From: Mitsuaria chitosanitabida ATCC BAA-476 = NBRC 102408
Lineage (GTDB): Bacteria > Pseudomonadota > Gammaproteobacteria > Burkholderiales > Burkholderiaceae_C
DNA: 64,000 bases
Assembly (NCBI RefSeq): GCF_001598255.1
Contig: NZ_BCYP01000036.1
Span: forward strand, 1 to 64,000
Direction: 5' to 3'
Made by a program: the position numbers and the translations under genes. The notes beneath the pieces are model-generated. The model did no database searches, had not been told where the DNA came from, and saw only the letters and a list, made by a program, of their open reading frames with translations. Positions 47,192 to 55,700 of this stretch are shown piece by piece (positions within the stretch are counted from its first letter, which is position 1; each line of letters starts with the position of its first letter).

Positions 47192-48799
47192 TCAGGTCTC
47201 CTGCGCGCGGCCCTTGACCGCGAAGAGGCCCTGGGGCCGTTTCTGGATGAAGACGATGATGAAGAGCAGCACGGCGATCTTCGCGAGCACCGCGCCGACC
47301 ACCCCTTCGAGCGCCTTGTTGGCCAGGCCCAGTCCCAGCGCGGCGAGCACCGTGCCCGCGAGCTGGCCGACGCCGCCCAGCACCACGACCATGAAGGCGT
47401 CGACGATGTAGCCCTGGCCCAGATCCGGGCCGACGTTGCCGACCTGGCTCAGCGCGCAGCCGGCCAGGCCGGCGAGGCCCGACCCCAGCGCGAAGGCGTA
47501 GGTGTCCACGCGCGCGGTGGGCACCCCCATGCAGGAGGCGATGGGGCGGTTCTGCGTGACGGCGCGGACGAAGAGCCCGAGCCGGGTGCGCGCGATCAGC
47601 AGCGCCATGCCGCCCAGCACCGCCAGCGCGAAGACGATGATCACCAGCCGGTTGGTCGGCAGCGCCAGGCCGGGCAGCAGCGAGAGCGACCCGCCCATCC
47701 ACGACGGGCTCTCGACCGCGACGTTCTGCGCGCCGAAGAGCGAGCGGACGCCTTGCATCAGGGCCAGGCTCAGGCCCCAGGTGGCGAGCAGCGTCTCCAG
47801 CGGCCGGCCGTAGAGCCAGCGGATCACGCTGCGCTCCAGCGCCGCGCCGACCAGGGCCGAGGCGAGGAAGGACACGGGGACCGCGGCGACCAGGTAGAGA
47901 TCGAAGCCGCCTGGCAGCCATTGGCGGAAGGCGACCTGCACGAGGTAGGTGGCGTAGGCGCCGATCATCATCAGCTCGCCGTGGGCCATGTTGATCACGC
48001 CCATCAGGCCGTAGGTGATGGCCAGGCCCAGCGCGACCAGCAGCAGGATGCTGCCCAGGCTGACGCCGGTGAACACCGCGCCCAGGCGCTCGCCCCAGGC
48101 CAGCGTGTCCTCGACCGAGCGCAGCGAGTGCCGCAGCGCGCGCTGGACGGCGGGGTCCTGCTCGTCGGCCAGGCGCTGGTTGAGCAGCAGCCGGGTCTCG
48201 GGGCTGTGGGACTCGCCGAGCTGCTTCGCGGCGGCGAGGCGCTTGGCGGTGTCGGGGCTGGCGGCGAGGGCCGCCGCGCGGGCGAGCCGGAGGGCGTCGA
48301 GGACGGTGGTGTCCTTCTCCTTGGCGATCGCGCCATCGATCAGCGCGACGCGGGCGTCGTCGCCGCCGGCGTCGAGAAGCGCCTTCGCGGCTGAGAGGCG
48401 CTCGGACTTGTCGGGGCTGGAGAGATGCAAGGCGGCCAGCGCGCCGTCGAGCTCGCCGCGCAGGCGGTTGTTGAGCATCACGTCCTCGAGCGAGGACTGG
48501 GCATCGGGCGGAAGCGTCACGGGCGCGCCCGTGGCGGCGTCGAGGAGGGTGGCGTCGGTGGCGATCAGGACGCGGTGGTCGGCGGTCAGCTTGAGGCGCT
48601 CGTCGGCCATGGCCCGCAGCAGGACCGCGGTCCGGTCGTCCGGCGCGGCGACGAGCCGGCCGAGCGCGGCGATGCGATCGTCGGTCTCGCCTTGCGCCAC
48701 GGAGAGCGCCTGCGGCTGGGTGAGCGCGTGGGCGGTCGGTGCGAGCGCCAGCAGGGCCCATGGCAGCGTCGCGGCCAGTCGGCGAAGAAACATCATCAT
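47192..48799 (-). CDS. urtB: Urea ABC transporter permease UrtB
   Basis: This 535-residue protein combines a signal-peptide-led periplasmic domain of about 225 residues (ALTQPQALSVAQGETDDRIA, with helical repeats like DDRTAVLLRAMADERLKLTA) and a LivH-type permease with about eight helices. The long N-terminal domain is a known distinguishing feature of UrtB. The permease part has GSILLLVALGLAITYGLMGVINMAHGELMMIGAYAT split over consecutive helices, and GVPTARVDTYAFALGSGLAG. A short N-terminal run of three Met leaves the exact start open by one or two codons. A palindromic repeat element separates it from urtA. Confidence 0.96.
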   Translation of the reverse strand: MMMFLRRLAATLPWALLALAPTAHALTQPQALSVAQGETDDRIAALGRLVAAPDDRTAVLLRAMADERLKLTADHRVLIATDATLLDAATGAPVTLPPDAQSSLEDVMLNNRLRGELDGALAALHLSSPDKSERLSAAKALLDAGGDDARVALIDGAIAKEKDTTVLDALRLARAAALAASPDTAKRLAAAKQLGESHSPETRLLLNQRLADEQDPAVQRALRHSLRSVEDTLAWGERLGAVFTGVSLGSILLLVALGLAITYGLMGVINMAHGELMMIGAYATYLVQVAFRQWLPGGFDLYLVAAVPVSFLASALVGAALERSVIRWLYGRPLETLLATWGLSLALMQGVRSLFGAQNVAVESPSWMGGSLSLLPGLALPTNRLVIIVFALAVLGGMALLIARTRLGLFVRAVTQNRPIASCMGVPTARVDTYAFALGSGLAGLAGCALSQVGNVGPDLGQGYIVDAFMVVVLGGVGQLAGTVLAALGLGLANKALEGVVGAVLAKIAVLLFIIVFIQKRPQGLFAVKGRAQET

Positions 48800-48849
48800 C
48801 GGACGCTCCGGTCAGTCATGCGCGGGTGCGCCTCATCCTTGGGATCCTT

Positions 48850-48957
48850 GGGCTCGCTGTGTGGCACGGCCCTCACCCCAACCCCTCTCCCATTCCATGG
48901 GAGAGGGGCTCACTTGGCCCCTCGCCCGCTTGCGGGAGAGGGGTTGGGGTGAGGGCC
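48850..48957. repeat. Palindromic repeat pair between urtA and urtB
   Basis: The left arm (48868-48908) and right arm (48918-48957) are imperfect inverted copies ending in GGCCCTCACCCCAACCCCTC and its complement. Each arm contains an internal CTCTCCC/GGGAGAG-type hairpin. The flank GGCTCGCTGTGTGGC at 48850-48864 is also present in the copy near 56350, so the duplicated unit is larger than the palindrome. Lying inside the operon, it could affect the ratio of urtA to urtBCDE transcript. Confidence 0.85.
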
Positions 48958-48975
48958 GGCGAAGCGCTCGGTCAG

Positions 48976-50256
48976 TTACTTCTTCGCGGGCTCGTCCGGC
49001 TTGCCCTCATTGCCGGCGATGTACGGGCTCCACGGCTTGGCCTTGACCGGCGCGGGCGTCTTCCACACCACGTTGAACTGCCCGTCCGCCCGGATCTCCC
49101 CGATGAACACGGACTTGTGCAGGTGGTGGTTCTTCTCGTCCATCTTGGACGTGATGCCCGACGGCGCGCTGAAGGTCTGGCCGGCCATCGCGGCGATGAC
49201 CTTGTCGACGTCGGTCGACTTGGCCTTCTCCACCGCCTGCTTCCACATGTTGATGCCGATGTAGGTCGCCTCCATCGGATCGTTGGTCAGCGGCTTGTCC
49301 TTGTGGCCCGGGATGTTCTTCGCCTTCGCGTAGGCCGACCATTTCTTGATGAACGCGTCGTTGGTCGGGTTCTTGATCGACATGAAGTAATTCCACGCCG
49401 CCAGATGGCCGACCAGCGGCTTGGTGTCGACGCCGCGCAGCTCTTCCTCGCCGACGGAGAAGGCCACCACCGGCACGTCCTTGGCCTTCAGGCCGGCGTT
49501 GCCCAGCTCCTTGTAGAAGGGCACGTTGGAGTCGCCGTTGATGGTCGACACCACCGCCGTCTTGCCGCCGGCGGAGAACTTCTTGATGTCGGCCACGATG
49601 GTCTGGTAATCGCTGTGGCCGAAGGGGGTGTACTTCTCGTCGATGTCCGAGTCCTTCACGCCCTTGCTCTTCAGGTAGGCGCGCAGGATCTTGTTGGTGG
49701 TGCGCGGGTAGACGTAGTCGGTGCCCAGCAGCACCCAGCGCTTGGCGCCGCCGCCGTCCTTGCTCATCAGGTAGTCGACCGCCGGGATGGCCTGCTGGTT
49801 GGGCGCGGCGCCGGTGTAGAAGACGTTCTTGCTGAGCTCCTCGCCCTCGTACTGCACCGGGTAGAAGAGCAGCCCGTTGAGCTCCTCGACCACCGGCAGC
49901 ACCGACTTGCGGGACACCGAGGTCCAGCAGCCGAAGATCACGGCGACCTTGTCCTGGGTCAGCAGCTGGCGGGTCTTCTCGGCGAAGAGCGGCCAGTTGG
50001 AGGCCGGGTCGACGACCACGGGCTCGAGCTTCTTGCCGAGCACGCCGCCCTTGGCGTTGATCTCGTCGATGGCCATCAGGACGGTGTCCTTGAGCACGGT
50101 CTCGGAGATGGCCATGGTGCCCGACAGGCTGTGCAGCACGCCGACCTTGATGGTGTCGGCGGCGAAGGCGGGCAGGGCGGCGAGGTTCAGGCCGGCCAGG
50201 GCGCTGGCGACGGCCAGGGTCTTGAGCGTGCGGCGGCGGGGGACGTGCGAGGACAT
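48976..50256 (-). CDS. urtA: Urea ABC transporter substrate-binding protein UrtA
   Basis: This 426-residue periplasmic binding protein has a signal peptide with an RRR-containing start (SSHVPRRRTLKTLAVASALAG) ending near AFAADT. Its segments are the UrtA hallmark: KVGVLHSLSGTMAISETVLKD near the mature N terminus, VFGCWTSVSRKSVLPVVEE in the form IFGCWTSVSRKSV, YPVQYEGEELSKNVFYTGAA and LLGTDYVYPRTTNKILRAYL. It delivers urea to UrtBC. The start at 50256 puts the signal peptide at the N terminus. It is the first gene of urtABCDE; the 325 bases upstream must hold the operon promoter. Confidence 0.97.
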   Translation of the reverse strand: MSSHVPRRRTLKTLAVASALAGLNLAALPAFAADTIKVGVLHSLSGTMAISETVLKDTVLMAIDEINAKGGVLGKKLEPVVVDPASNWPLFAEKTRQLLTQDKVAVIFGCWTSVSRKSVLPVVEELNGLLFYPVQYEGEELSKNVFYTGAAPNQQAIPAVDYLMSKDGGGAKRWVLLGTDYVYPRTTNKILRAYLKSKGVKDSDIDEKYTPFGHSDYQTIVADIKKFSAGGKTAVVSTINGDSNVPFYKELGNAGLKAKDVPVVAFSVGEEELRGVDTKPLVGHLAAWNYFMSIKNPTNDAFIKKWSAYAKAKNIPGHKDKPLTNDPMEATYIGINMWKQAVEKAKSTDVDKVIAAMAGQTFSAPSGITSKMDEKNHHLHKSVFIGEIRADGQFNVVWKTPAPVKAKPWSPYIAGNEGKPDEPAKK

Positions 50257-50581
50257 GGGGTCGGCTCCGGTGGGGGTGGGGCTCGATCGGATCGAGCGTT
50301 CGGGGACTCCGCCTGGGACTTCGGGCAGTGAGGGGATGCTAGGAACGCGGCGCCGCGCGGGATATACGGCACATGGCGTACGAGGCGGGGAGGCTCCCGC
50401 CCGTCGGTCGTCCGGGCCGGCGGCCGGGACGGTCGCGCCATGTGACCTGTCGTAACACCTCCTCGACGTCGCCGTGCACCGCTCGGGGAAGGGCGGCGTT
50501 GAGGCAACATCCGCCCCTCGCGCGCGGAGGCATCCGCTGCGGAGCCATACCAACAACATCGAAGCACCTGGAGGTCCCGAT
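50257..50581. other. Divergent intergenic region between urtA and the DUF3395-like gene
   Basis: No gene is seen in these 325 bases. The region should contain the urtA promoter (minus strand) and the promoter of the plus-strand gene at 50582. I found no convincing sigma-54 -24/-12 element. A 17-bp palindrome lies close to urtA and is listed separately. GGAGG precedes the plus-strand ATG. Confidence 0.6.
50281..50297. promoter_or_regulatory. 17-bp palindrome in the urtA leader
   Basis: GCTCGATC and GATCGAGC are perfect inverted copies around a single G, beginning 25 bases before the urtA ATG. A site of this size and place fits a dimeric regulator binding downstream of the promoter, or a leader hairpin. 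No other copy was noticed in the window. Confidence 0.5.
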
Positions 50582-51637
50582 ATGTCCTCGATGACTCTTT
50601 CCCTGCCGACGCCCGCCCGGGCGACGGCGCTGCGCGCGGTGACGCGCTGGCTGCTGGCGGCGATCGCGCTGCTGGCGGCGCTGACGGCGGGCTCCTCCGC
50701 CTGGGCCCGCGACGACGGCGACTGGCAGATCCTGCAGGCGCGCTACGGCACCTCGTCGCGCAACATCGACGTCACCGAACGGCTGCGCGAGGTGGCGCGT
50801 TCCGACCGCCGGGTGCGGGTCGAGAACGAGCTCTTCGGCACCGACCCGGCGCCGCGCGAGATGAAGACCCTGCGCCTCTACGCCCGCAACCGCGGCGGCG
50901 AGACCCGCACCTTCGAGTTCCGCGAGGGCTCGATCATCGACGGCGACGACTTCACCGGCTGGGATCGCGGCGACTGGGGCCGTGGCGGCTGGAACGGCGG
51001 CTGGGACGGCGACCGCCGCGATGACCGCCGGGACGAGCGTCGCGACGACGGCGCGTACCAGATCCTGGGCGCCCGCTACGGCGTTCCCGACGCCAACATC
51101 GACGTCACCGACCGCCTGAAGCAACTGGCGCGTCGCGATCTGAAGGTGCAGATCACCAACGACCTGTTCCGTGACGACCCGGCGCCGCGCCGCCTGAAGA
51201 CGCTGCGCATCTATGCCCGCGGCCGCGACGGCGACGTGCGCACCTTCGAGTACCGCGAGGGCTCGTGGATCGACGGCGGCCAGTTCACCGGCTGGGGCCG
51301 GGGTGACTGGGGCGACCGCAACTGGAACGGCAACTGGGAAGGTGGCATCGGCGGCGCGCTGCGCCAGGGCTACAACCAGGGCGCGGGCCCGAGCATCGAC
51401 GGCCGCGTGAACATCATCCGTGCCAGCTACGGCGCCAACGGCCGCAGCATCGACGTGACCGATCGTCTGCGCAACATCAGCCGCGGCGGCCCGGTCGACC
51501 TGCGGGTGAGCAACGACCTCTTCGACCGCGATCCGGCGGAAGGCAGCCGCAAGACGCTGCGCGTGGTCTTCAGCATCGGCCGCGGCGAGGAGCAAGTGGC
51601 CGAGGCCCGCGAGGGCGACCGCCTGCGCTTCCCCTGA
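50582..51637 (+). CDS. Exported protein with three DUF3395-like repeats
   Basis: The protein has 351 residues with a signal peptide (about 1-42, ending SAWA). It contains three copies of one ~73-residue domain, at about 48-120, 158-230 and 277-351. Each has the pattern ILxARYG...IDVTxRL...LFxxDPA...KTLR, followed by a beta strand and EFREG/EYREG. The pattern resembles DUF3395, also found at the end of eukaryotic DNAJC11. Linkers are Gly/Trp/Asp/Arg-rich (for example GWDRGDWGRGGWNGG), probably flexible. The function is unknown. It is divergent from urtA and followed by a hairpin terminator. The start is set by GGAGG six to eight bases before the ATG. Confidence 0.85.
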   Translation: MSSMTLSLPTPARATALRAVTRWLLAAIALLAALTAGSSAWARDDGDWQILQARYGTSSRNIDVTERLREVARSDRRVRVENELFGTDPAPREMKTLRLYARNRGGETRTFEFREGSIIDGDDFTGWDRGDWGRGGWNGGWDGDRRDDRRDERRDDGAYQILGARYGVPDANIDVTDRLKQLARRDLKVQITNDLFRDDPAPRRLKTLRIYARGRDGDVRTFEYREGSWIDGGQFTGWGRGDWGDRNWNGNWEGGIGGALRQGYNQGAGPSIDGRVNIIRASYGANGRSIDVTDRLRNISRGGPVDLRVSNDLFDRDPAEGSRKTLRVVFSIGRGEEQVAEAREGDRLRFP

Positions 51638-51683
51638 GGGGATCGCTTGCCGGCGCCGACCTCGTCGGCGCCTCTGAATGAAG

Positions 51684-51703
51684 AAGGCCCCGCGAGGGGC
51701 CTT
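51684..51703. terminator. Hairpin between convergent genes
   Basis: AAGGCCCC and GGGGCCTT form a perfect eight-base-pair stem with the stable tetraloop GCGA. It lies 47 bases after the DUF3395-like gene and 14 bases before the end of the minus-strand regulator gene. T-runs are weak on both sides, but the position suits a bidirectional terminator. Confidence 0.75.
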
Positions 51704-51716
51704 CGGCGTTTGCGGC

Positions 51717-52778
51717 CTACACCTCCCAGCTCGGATGCATCTCCCTCACCCGCGTGAGCGCCATGGCGGCCGCGGCGGTGCGGGTCTCGACGCCGAGCTT
51801 GGCGTGGATGCGCTCCAGGTGCTTCTTCACCGTCGCCGGGCTCGCGCCGAGGATCTCCCCGATGTCGCGGTTGATCTTGCCCTTCACCACCCAGTACAGC
51901 ACCTCCGCCTCCCGCGCCGTCAGGCTGAAGACCAGCCCCAGCGAGCGGATCACCGCCGCGTCCGACACCTCCCGCATCACGATCAGCCAGTCGCCGCCCG
52001 GGGCACTCGCCGTCGTCGCGTTCGAGCCCCCGCCGGCGCCCGTTGGGTCCGATGCGCCCGGGGCATCCTCACCGCCGATGCAGTTGTGCAGCCGGAAGCT
52101 CAGGCGCCGCGCGCCCAGCTCGGCGCTGAGGCGGGGCGGCTCCTGCGTCGCGGGGCTGTCGCCCATCTCCTCCAGGCTCCGGCGCAGCCAGGCCAGCACC
52201 GGGGCCGGCGTCTGCGGCGCGACCGTGCCGTAGTAGAGCTGCAGCAGCTCCCGCGCCAGCGGCGTCTGCCACAGCAGGCGGCCCGTGGACGCCCGCACCG
52301 CGATGCTCGCGTAGCCGAAGGCGTCCAGCGCCTGGCGGGTCTGCCGCGCCTGACGCGCCCCTTGCAGATGCACCTGCATGCGGGCCAGCACCGCGCGCGG
52401 ATCCAGGGGCTTGGTCACGTAGTCCACGCCACCGGCCTGGAGCGCCGCCACCAGATGCTCGGTCTCCGTCAGGCCGGTCATGAACACGATCGGGATGTGC
52501 GCCGTCACCGGGTTGGCCTTGAGCCGCCGCGCGACCTCGAAGCCGTCCATGCCCGGCATCATCGCGTCCAGCAGCACGATGTCGGGCTGGCCCTGCAGCG
52601 CGCTGGCCAGCGCGGCCTCGCCGCTGGTGGCGGCGAGCACGGTGTAGCCGTGCTCGTCCAGCGCATCGTGCAGCAGCGACAGGTTGTCCGGCACGTCGTC
52701 GACGACCAGGACGCGATCGCCCTGCTGCTGGTCCAGCAGCGCGGCCACGGCGGAGGGCAGGGGAGGATTCATCGTCAT
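51717..52778 (-). CDS. LuxR-type response regulator coupled to the NCS1-kinase gene
   Basis: This 353-residue protein has a receiver domain (about 21-140) with the Asp pair DD (27-28), phosphoacceptor Asp71 in DIVLLDAMMPG and Lys123 in VTKPLD. A middle region of about 130 residues carries GYASIAVRASTGRLLWQTPLA, a PAS-like segment, and a Gly/Ala/Thr-rich loop. A C-terminal LuxR helix-turn-helix (about 285-350) includes LTAREAEVLYWVVKGKINRD and ASPATVKKHLERIHAKLGVE. It binds DNA as the output of the sensor kinase encoded immediately upstream, to which it is coupled by an ATGA overlap. Targets could include the nearby urea and urease genes; that is inference. Confidence 0.92.
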   Translation of the reverse strand: MTMNPPLPSAVAALLDQQQGDRVLVVDDVPDNLSLLHDALDEHGYTVLAATSGEAALASALQGQPDIVLLDAMMPGMDGFEVARRLKANPVTAHIPIVFMTGLTETEHLVAALQAGGVDYVTKPLDPRAVLARMQVHLQGARQARQTRQALDAFGYASIAVRASTGRLLWQTPLARELLQLYYGTVAPQTPAPVLAWLRRSLEEMGDSPATQEPPRLSAELGARRLSFRLHNCIGGEDAPGASDPTGAGGGSNATTASAPGGDWLIVMREVSDAAVIRSLGLVFSLTAREAEVLYWVVKGKINRDIGEILGASPATVKKHLERIHAKLGVETRTAAAAMALTRVREMHPSWEV

Positions 52779-55700
52779 GCAGGGTTCTCGCTGCGCGCGA
52801 GCATGCGCAGCATCGCTTCGAACTGGAACTGTCGCGCCAGCGTCCGCTGGCGCTCGCAGAAGGGCAGCCATGCGGGATCCGCCGCCTCGATCTCGTCGAG
52901 CTGGGACAGCACGCCGCGGTAGTAGCCCAGGGACAGGGCCTCGCTCAGGCCGGTCAGGCGCTCCGGCGGCGGCATGTCGCCGGCCCGGCGCGAGCCCGAC
53001 GCCTCGCCCGACGCCTCGCCCGGTGCCGATGCCGGTGTCGATGCCGTCGGCCCCTCTGGCGTCACCCGCCACTTCAGCGCGAGTCGCTCGGTGAGCCAAT
53101 CCAGCAGCAGCTCGTGCCGCACCGGCTTGACGATGAAGTCGCGCGCGCCGATGCCGGCGTCGTTCTCCTGACCGCGCTCGAAGGCGTTGGCCGAGACCAC
53201 CGCGATCGGTGGCGACGTGGCCAGCATCGCGCGCAGTCGCCGGATGGTCTCCCAGCCGTCGATGCCCGGCATCGCCAGATCCATCAGCACGGCGTCCGGC
53301 ACCCAGCCCGCGGCGATCAGGTCCAGCGCGTCATGGCCGCTCGAGGCCTCGCGCACGGTGAAGCCCAGCGGCGCCAGCAGCTCGATCAGCAACTGGCGGT
53401 CATCCGCCTCGTTGTCGACGACCAGCAGGCGCGGCGACGCGCCGTCCACGCCCAGCCGCTGCCGCGCCGCGGCGGCCGCCCGCATGCGCGGCGAGTCGGG
53501 AATGCGGCCGTGCAGCTCCGGCAGGAACAGCCGCACGCGGAAGGTGGAGCCCGCGCCCGGCGTGCTGGTGGCCGACATCTCGCCGCCCATCAGCTCGGTG
53601 AGCATCTTGGCGATCGTCAGGCCCAGCCCCGCGCCCGGCGCGGCGCTGCCGCCGCGCGCGCTGCTGGCGCTGGCGCCGCGGGCGAAGGGCTCGAAGATGC
53701 GCGCGAGCTCGGCCGCATCCATGCCGGGACCGGTGTCCTCGATCTCCAGCGTCGCCATCTCGCGCCCGTGCCGCACGCGCAGCGTGACGCCGCCCTCGGC
53801 GGTGAACTTGATGGCATTGCCCAGCAGATTGATCAGGATCTGCCGCAGTCGCTGCTCGTCCGCGCGGACCCACCCAGGCAAGGTGCCCGCGGTCTCGAAG
53901 CGGAAGCGCAGGCCCTTGGCCGCGGCCTGCGGCTCGAACATGTCGGCCAGCTCCTGCAGCAGATCCGCGAAGCGCAGCGGCGCGGGCTCCAGGCTGAGCC
54001 GGCCGGCTTCGATGCGCGCGATGTCCAGCGTGCCGTCGATCAGCCGCATCAGGTGCTCGCCGCCACGCTTGATCACCTGCACCGCCTGGCGCCGCTGCGG
54101 CGGCAGCGAGGCGTCGGCCGCCATCAGCTGCGCGTAGCCGAGGATGCTGTTCAGCGGGGTGCGCAGCTCATGGCTGATGGTGCTGATGTAGCGGCTCTTG
54201 GCCTGGTTGGCCGCCTCGGCCGAGGCCTGGGCGCGCTCGGCCTGCAGCCGCGCGCCCTGCAGCGCCTCGTCGGTGCGGCGGTGGGAGTCGATCTCCCGCA
54301 CCAGCGCCTGGGTCTGGCGGTTGGACTCCTCCTGCGCGACCTGGCGGCTCTGATGCGCCAGCACCAGCCACCAGGCGACCGTCCCCGCGACCAGCAGCAG
54401 CGCGAAGAAGGCCTTGAGCAGCCCGGCCTTGAGGCCGATGCGCAGCGCCTCCTGCGAGGCCGCGTCGATCAGCGGGATCTGCGGCAGCTGTTGCAGCTGC
54501 TGGTGGTAGAGCAAGCCGAACAGCATGGCCAGCAGCGGCGTCACCACCAGCATCAGCAGCAGGTAGTGGCCCAGGCCGGTGTCGAGGTAGGGCCAGCTGG
54601 CGCGCGGCAGCAGGCGGCGCAGCAGCGCGTTCCACTGCGAGGCCAGACTGGCCTGGGGCTTGCACAGATCGCCGCAGCGCGCGTCCAGCGTGCAGCACAG
54701 GGAGCAGATCGCGCCGCGATAGGCCGGGCAGTGGGCCATGTCGGGCCCCTCGTACTCGCGCTCGCAGATGACGCAGCGGTGCAGCACGTCGCGGCCCAGG
54801 GACGCCGGGCAGTGGGCGATCTCCTCGGCCGGTCGCGCCAAGTAGTATCGCCCCTTCGTCGCCCAGGCGATCAGCGGCGCGGCGACCAGCGCCGTCACCA
54901 TCGCGATGGCCGCGGACCAGGCCTGCGCGAGCGCGCCCATCAGACCGAGGTGCGCCGCCACCGACAGCACCGAGGCCAGCGCCATCGCGCCGACGCCGAC
55001 CGGATTCACGTCGTACAGGTGGGCGCGCTTGAACTCGATCCCCGGGGGGGAGAGCCCCAGCGGCTTGTTGATCACCAGGTCCGCGACGACGGCCATGATC
55101 CAGGCGATCGCGATGTTGGCGTAGAGACCCAGCACGTGCCCGAGCGCCTCGAACACGTTCATCTCCATCAGCATGAAGGCGATCAGCGTGTTGAAGACGA
55201 CCCAGACCACGCGCCCGGGATGGCTGTGGGTCAGGCGGGAGAAGAAGTTGCTCCACGCCAGCGAGCCGGCGTAGGCGTTGGTCACGTTGATCTTGAGCTG
55301 GGAGACGACCACGAAGAGCGCCGTGATCGCCACGGCCCAGCCGTACTGCGGGAATACGTACTCGTAGGCGGCCAGGTACATCTGGTTGGGATCGACGGCC
55401 CGCTCCGGCGGCACCGCGTGGCTCACGGCCAGCCAGGCCAGCAGCGCGCCGCCCAGCATCTTGAGCACGCCCAGCACGACCCAGCCCGGCCCGCCCAGCA
55501 GCACCGCCGCCCACCAGCGGCGGGCGTTGCCGGCGGTGCGGCGGGGCATGAAGCGCAGATAGTCGGCCTGCTCGCCCATCTGCGTGATCAGCGCCACGCC
55601 GACGGTGAGCGCCGCACCGAAGGCGTGCGCGTCGAAGCCGGCCGTGCCGGACTGCGACCCAATCTGGGTCGTCACGCCATCAAATGCACCAGGGTGGCGC

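Noticed and set aside
50257-50581. Sigma-54/NtrC promoter for urtA
   Set aside because: No TGGCAC-N5-TTGC-like element was found on the minus strand in this region.
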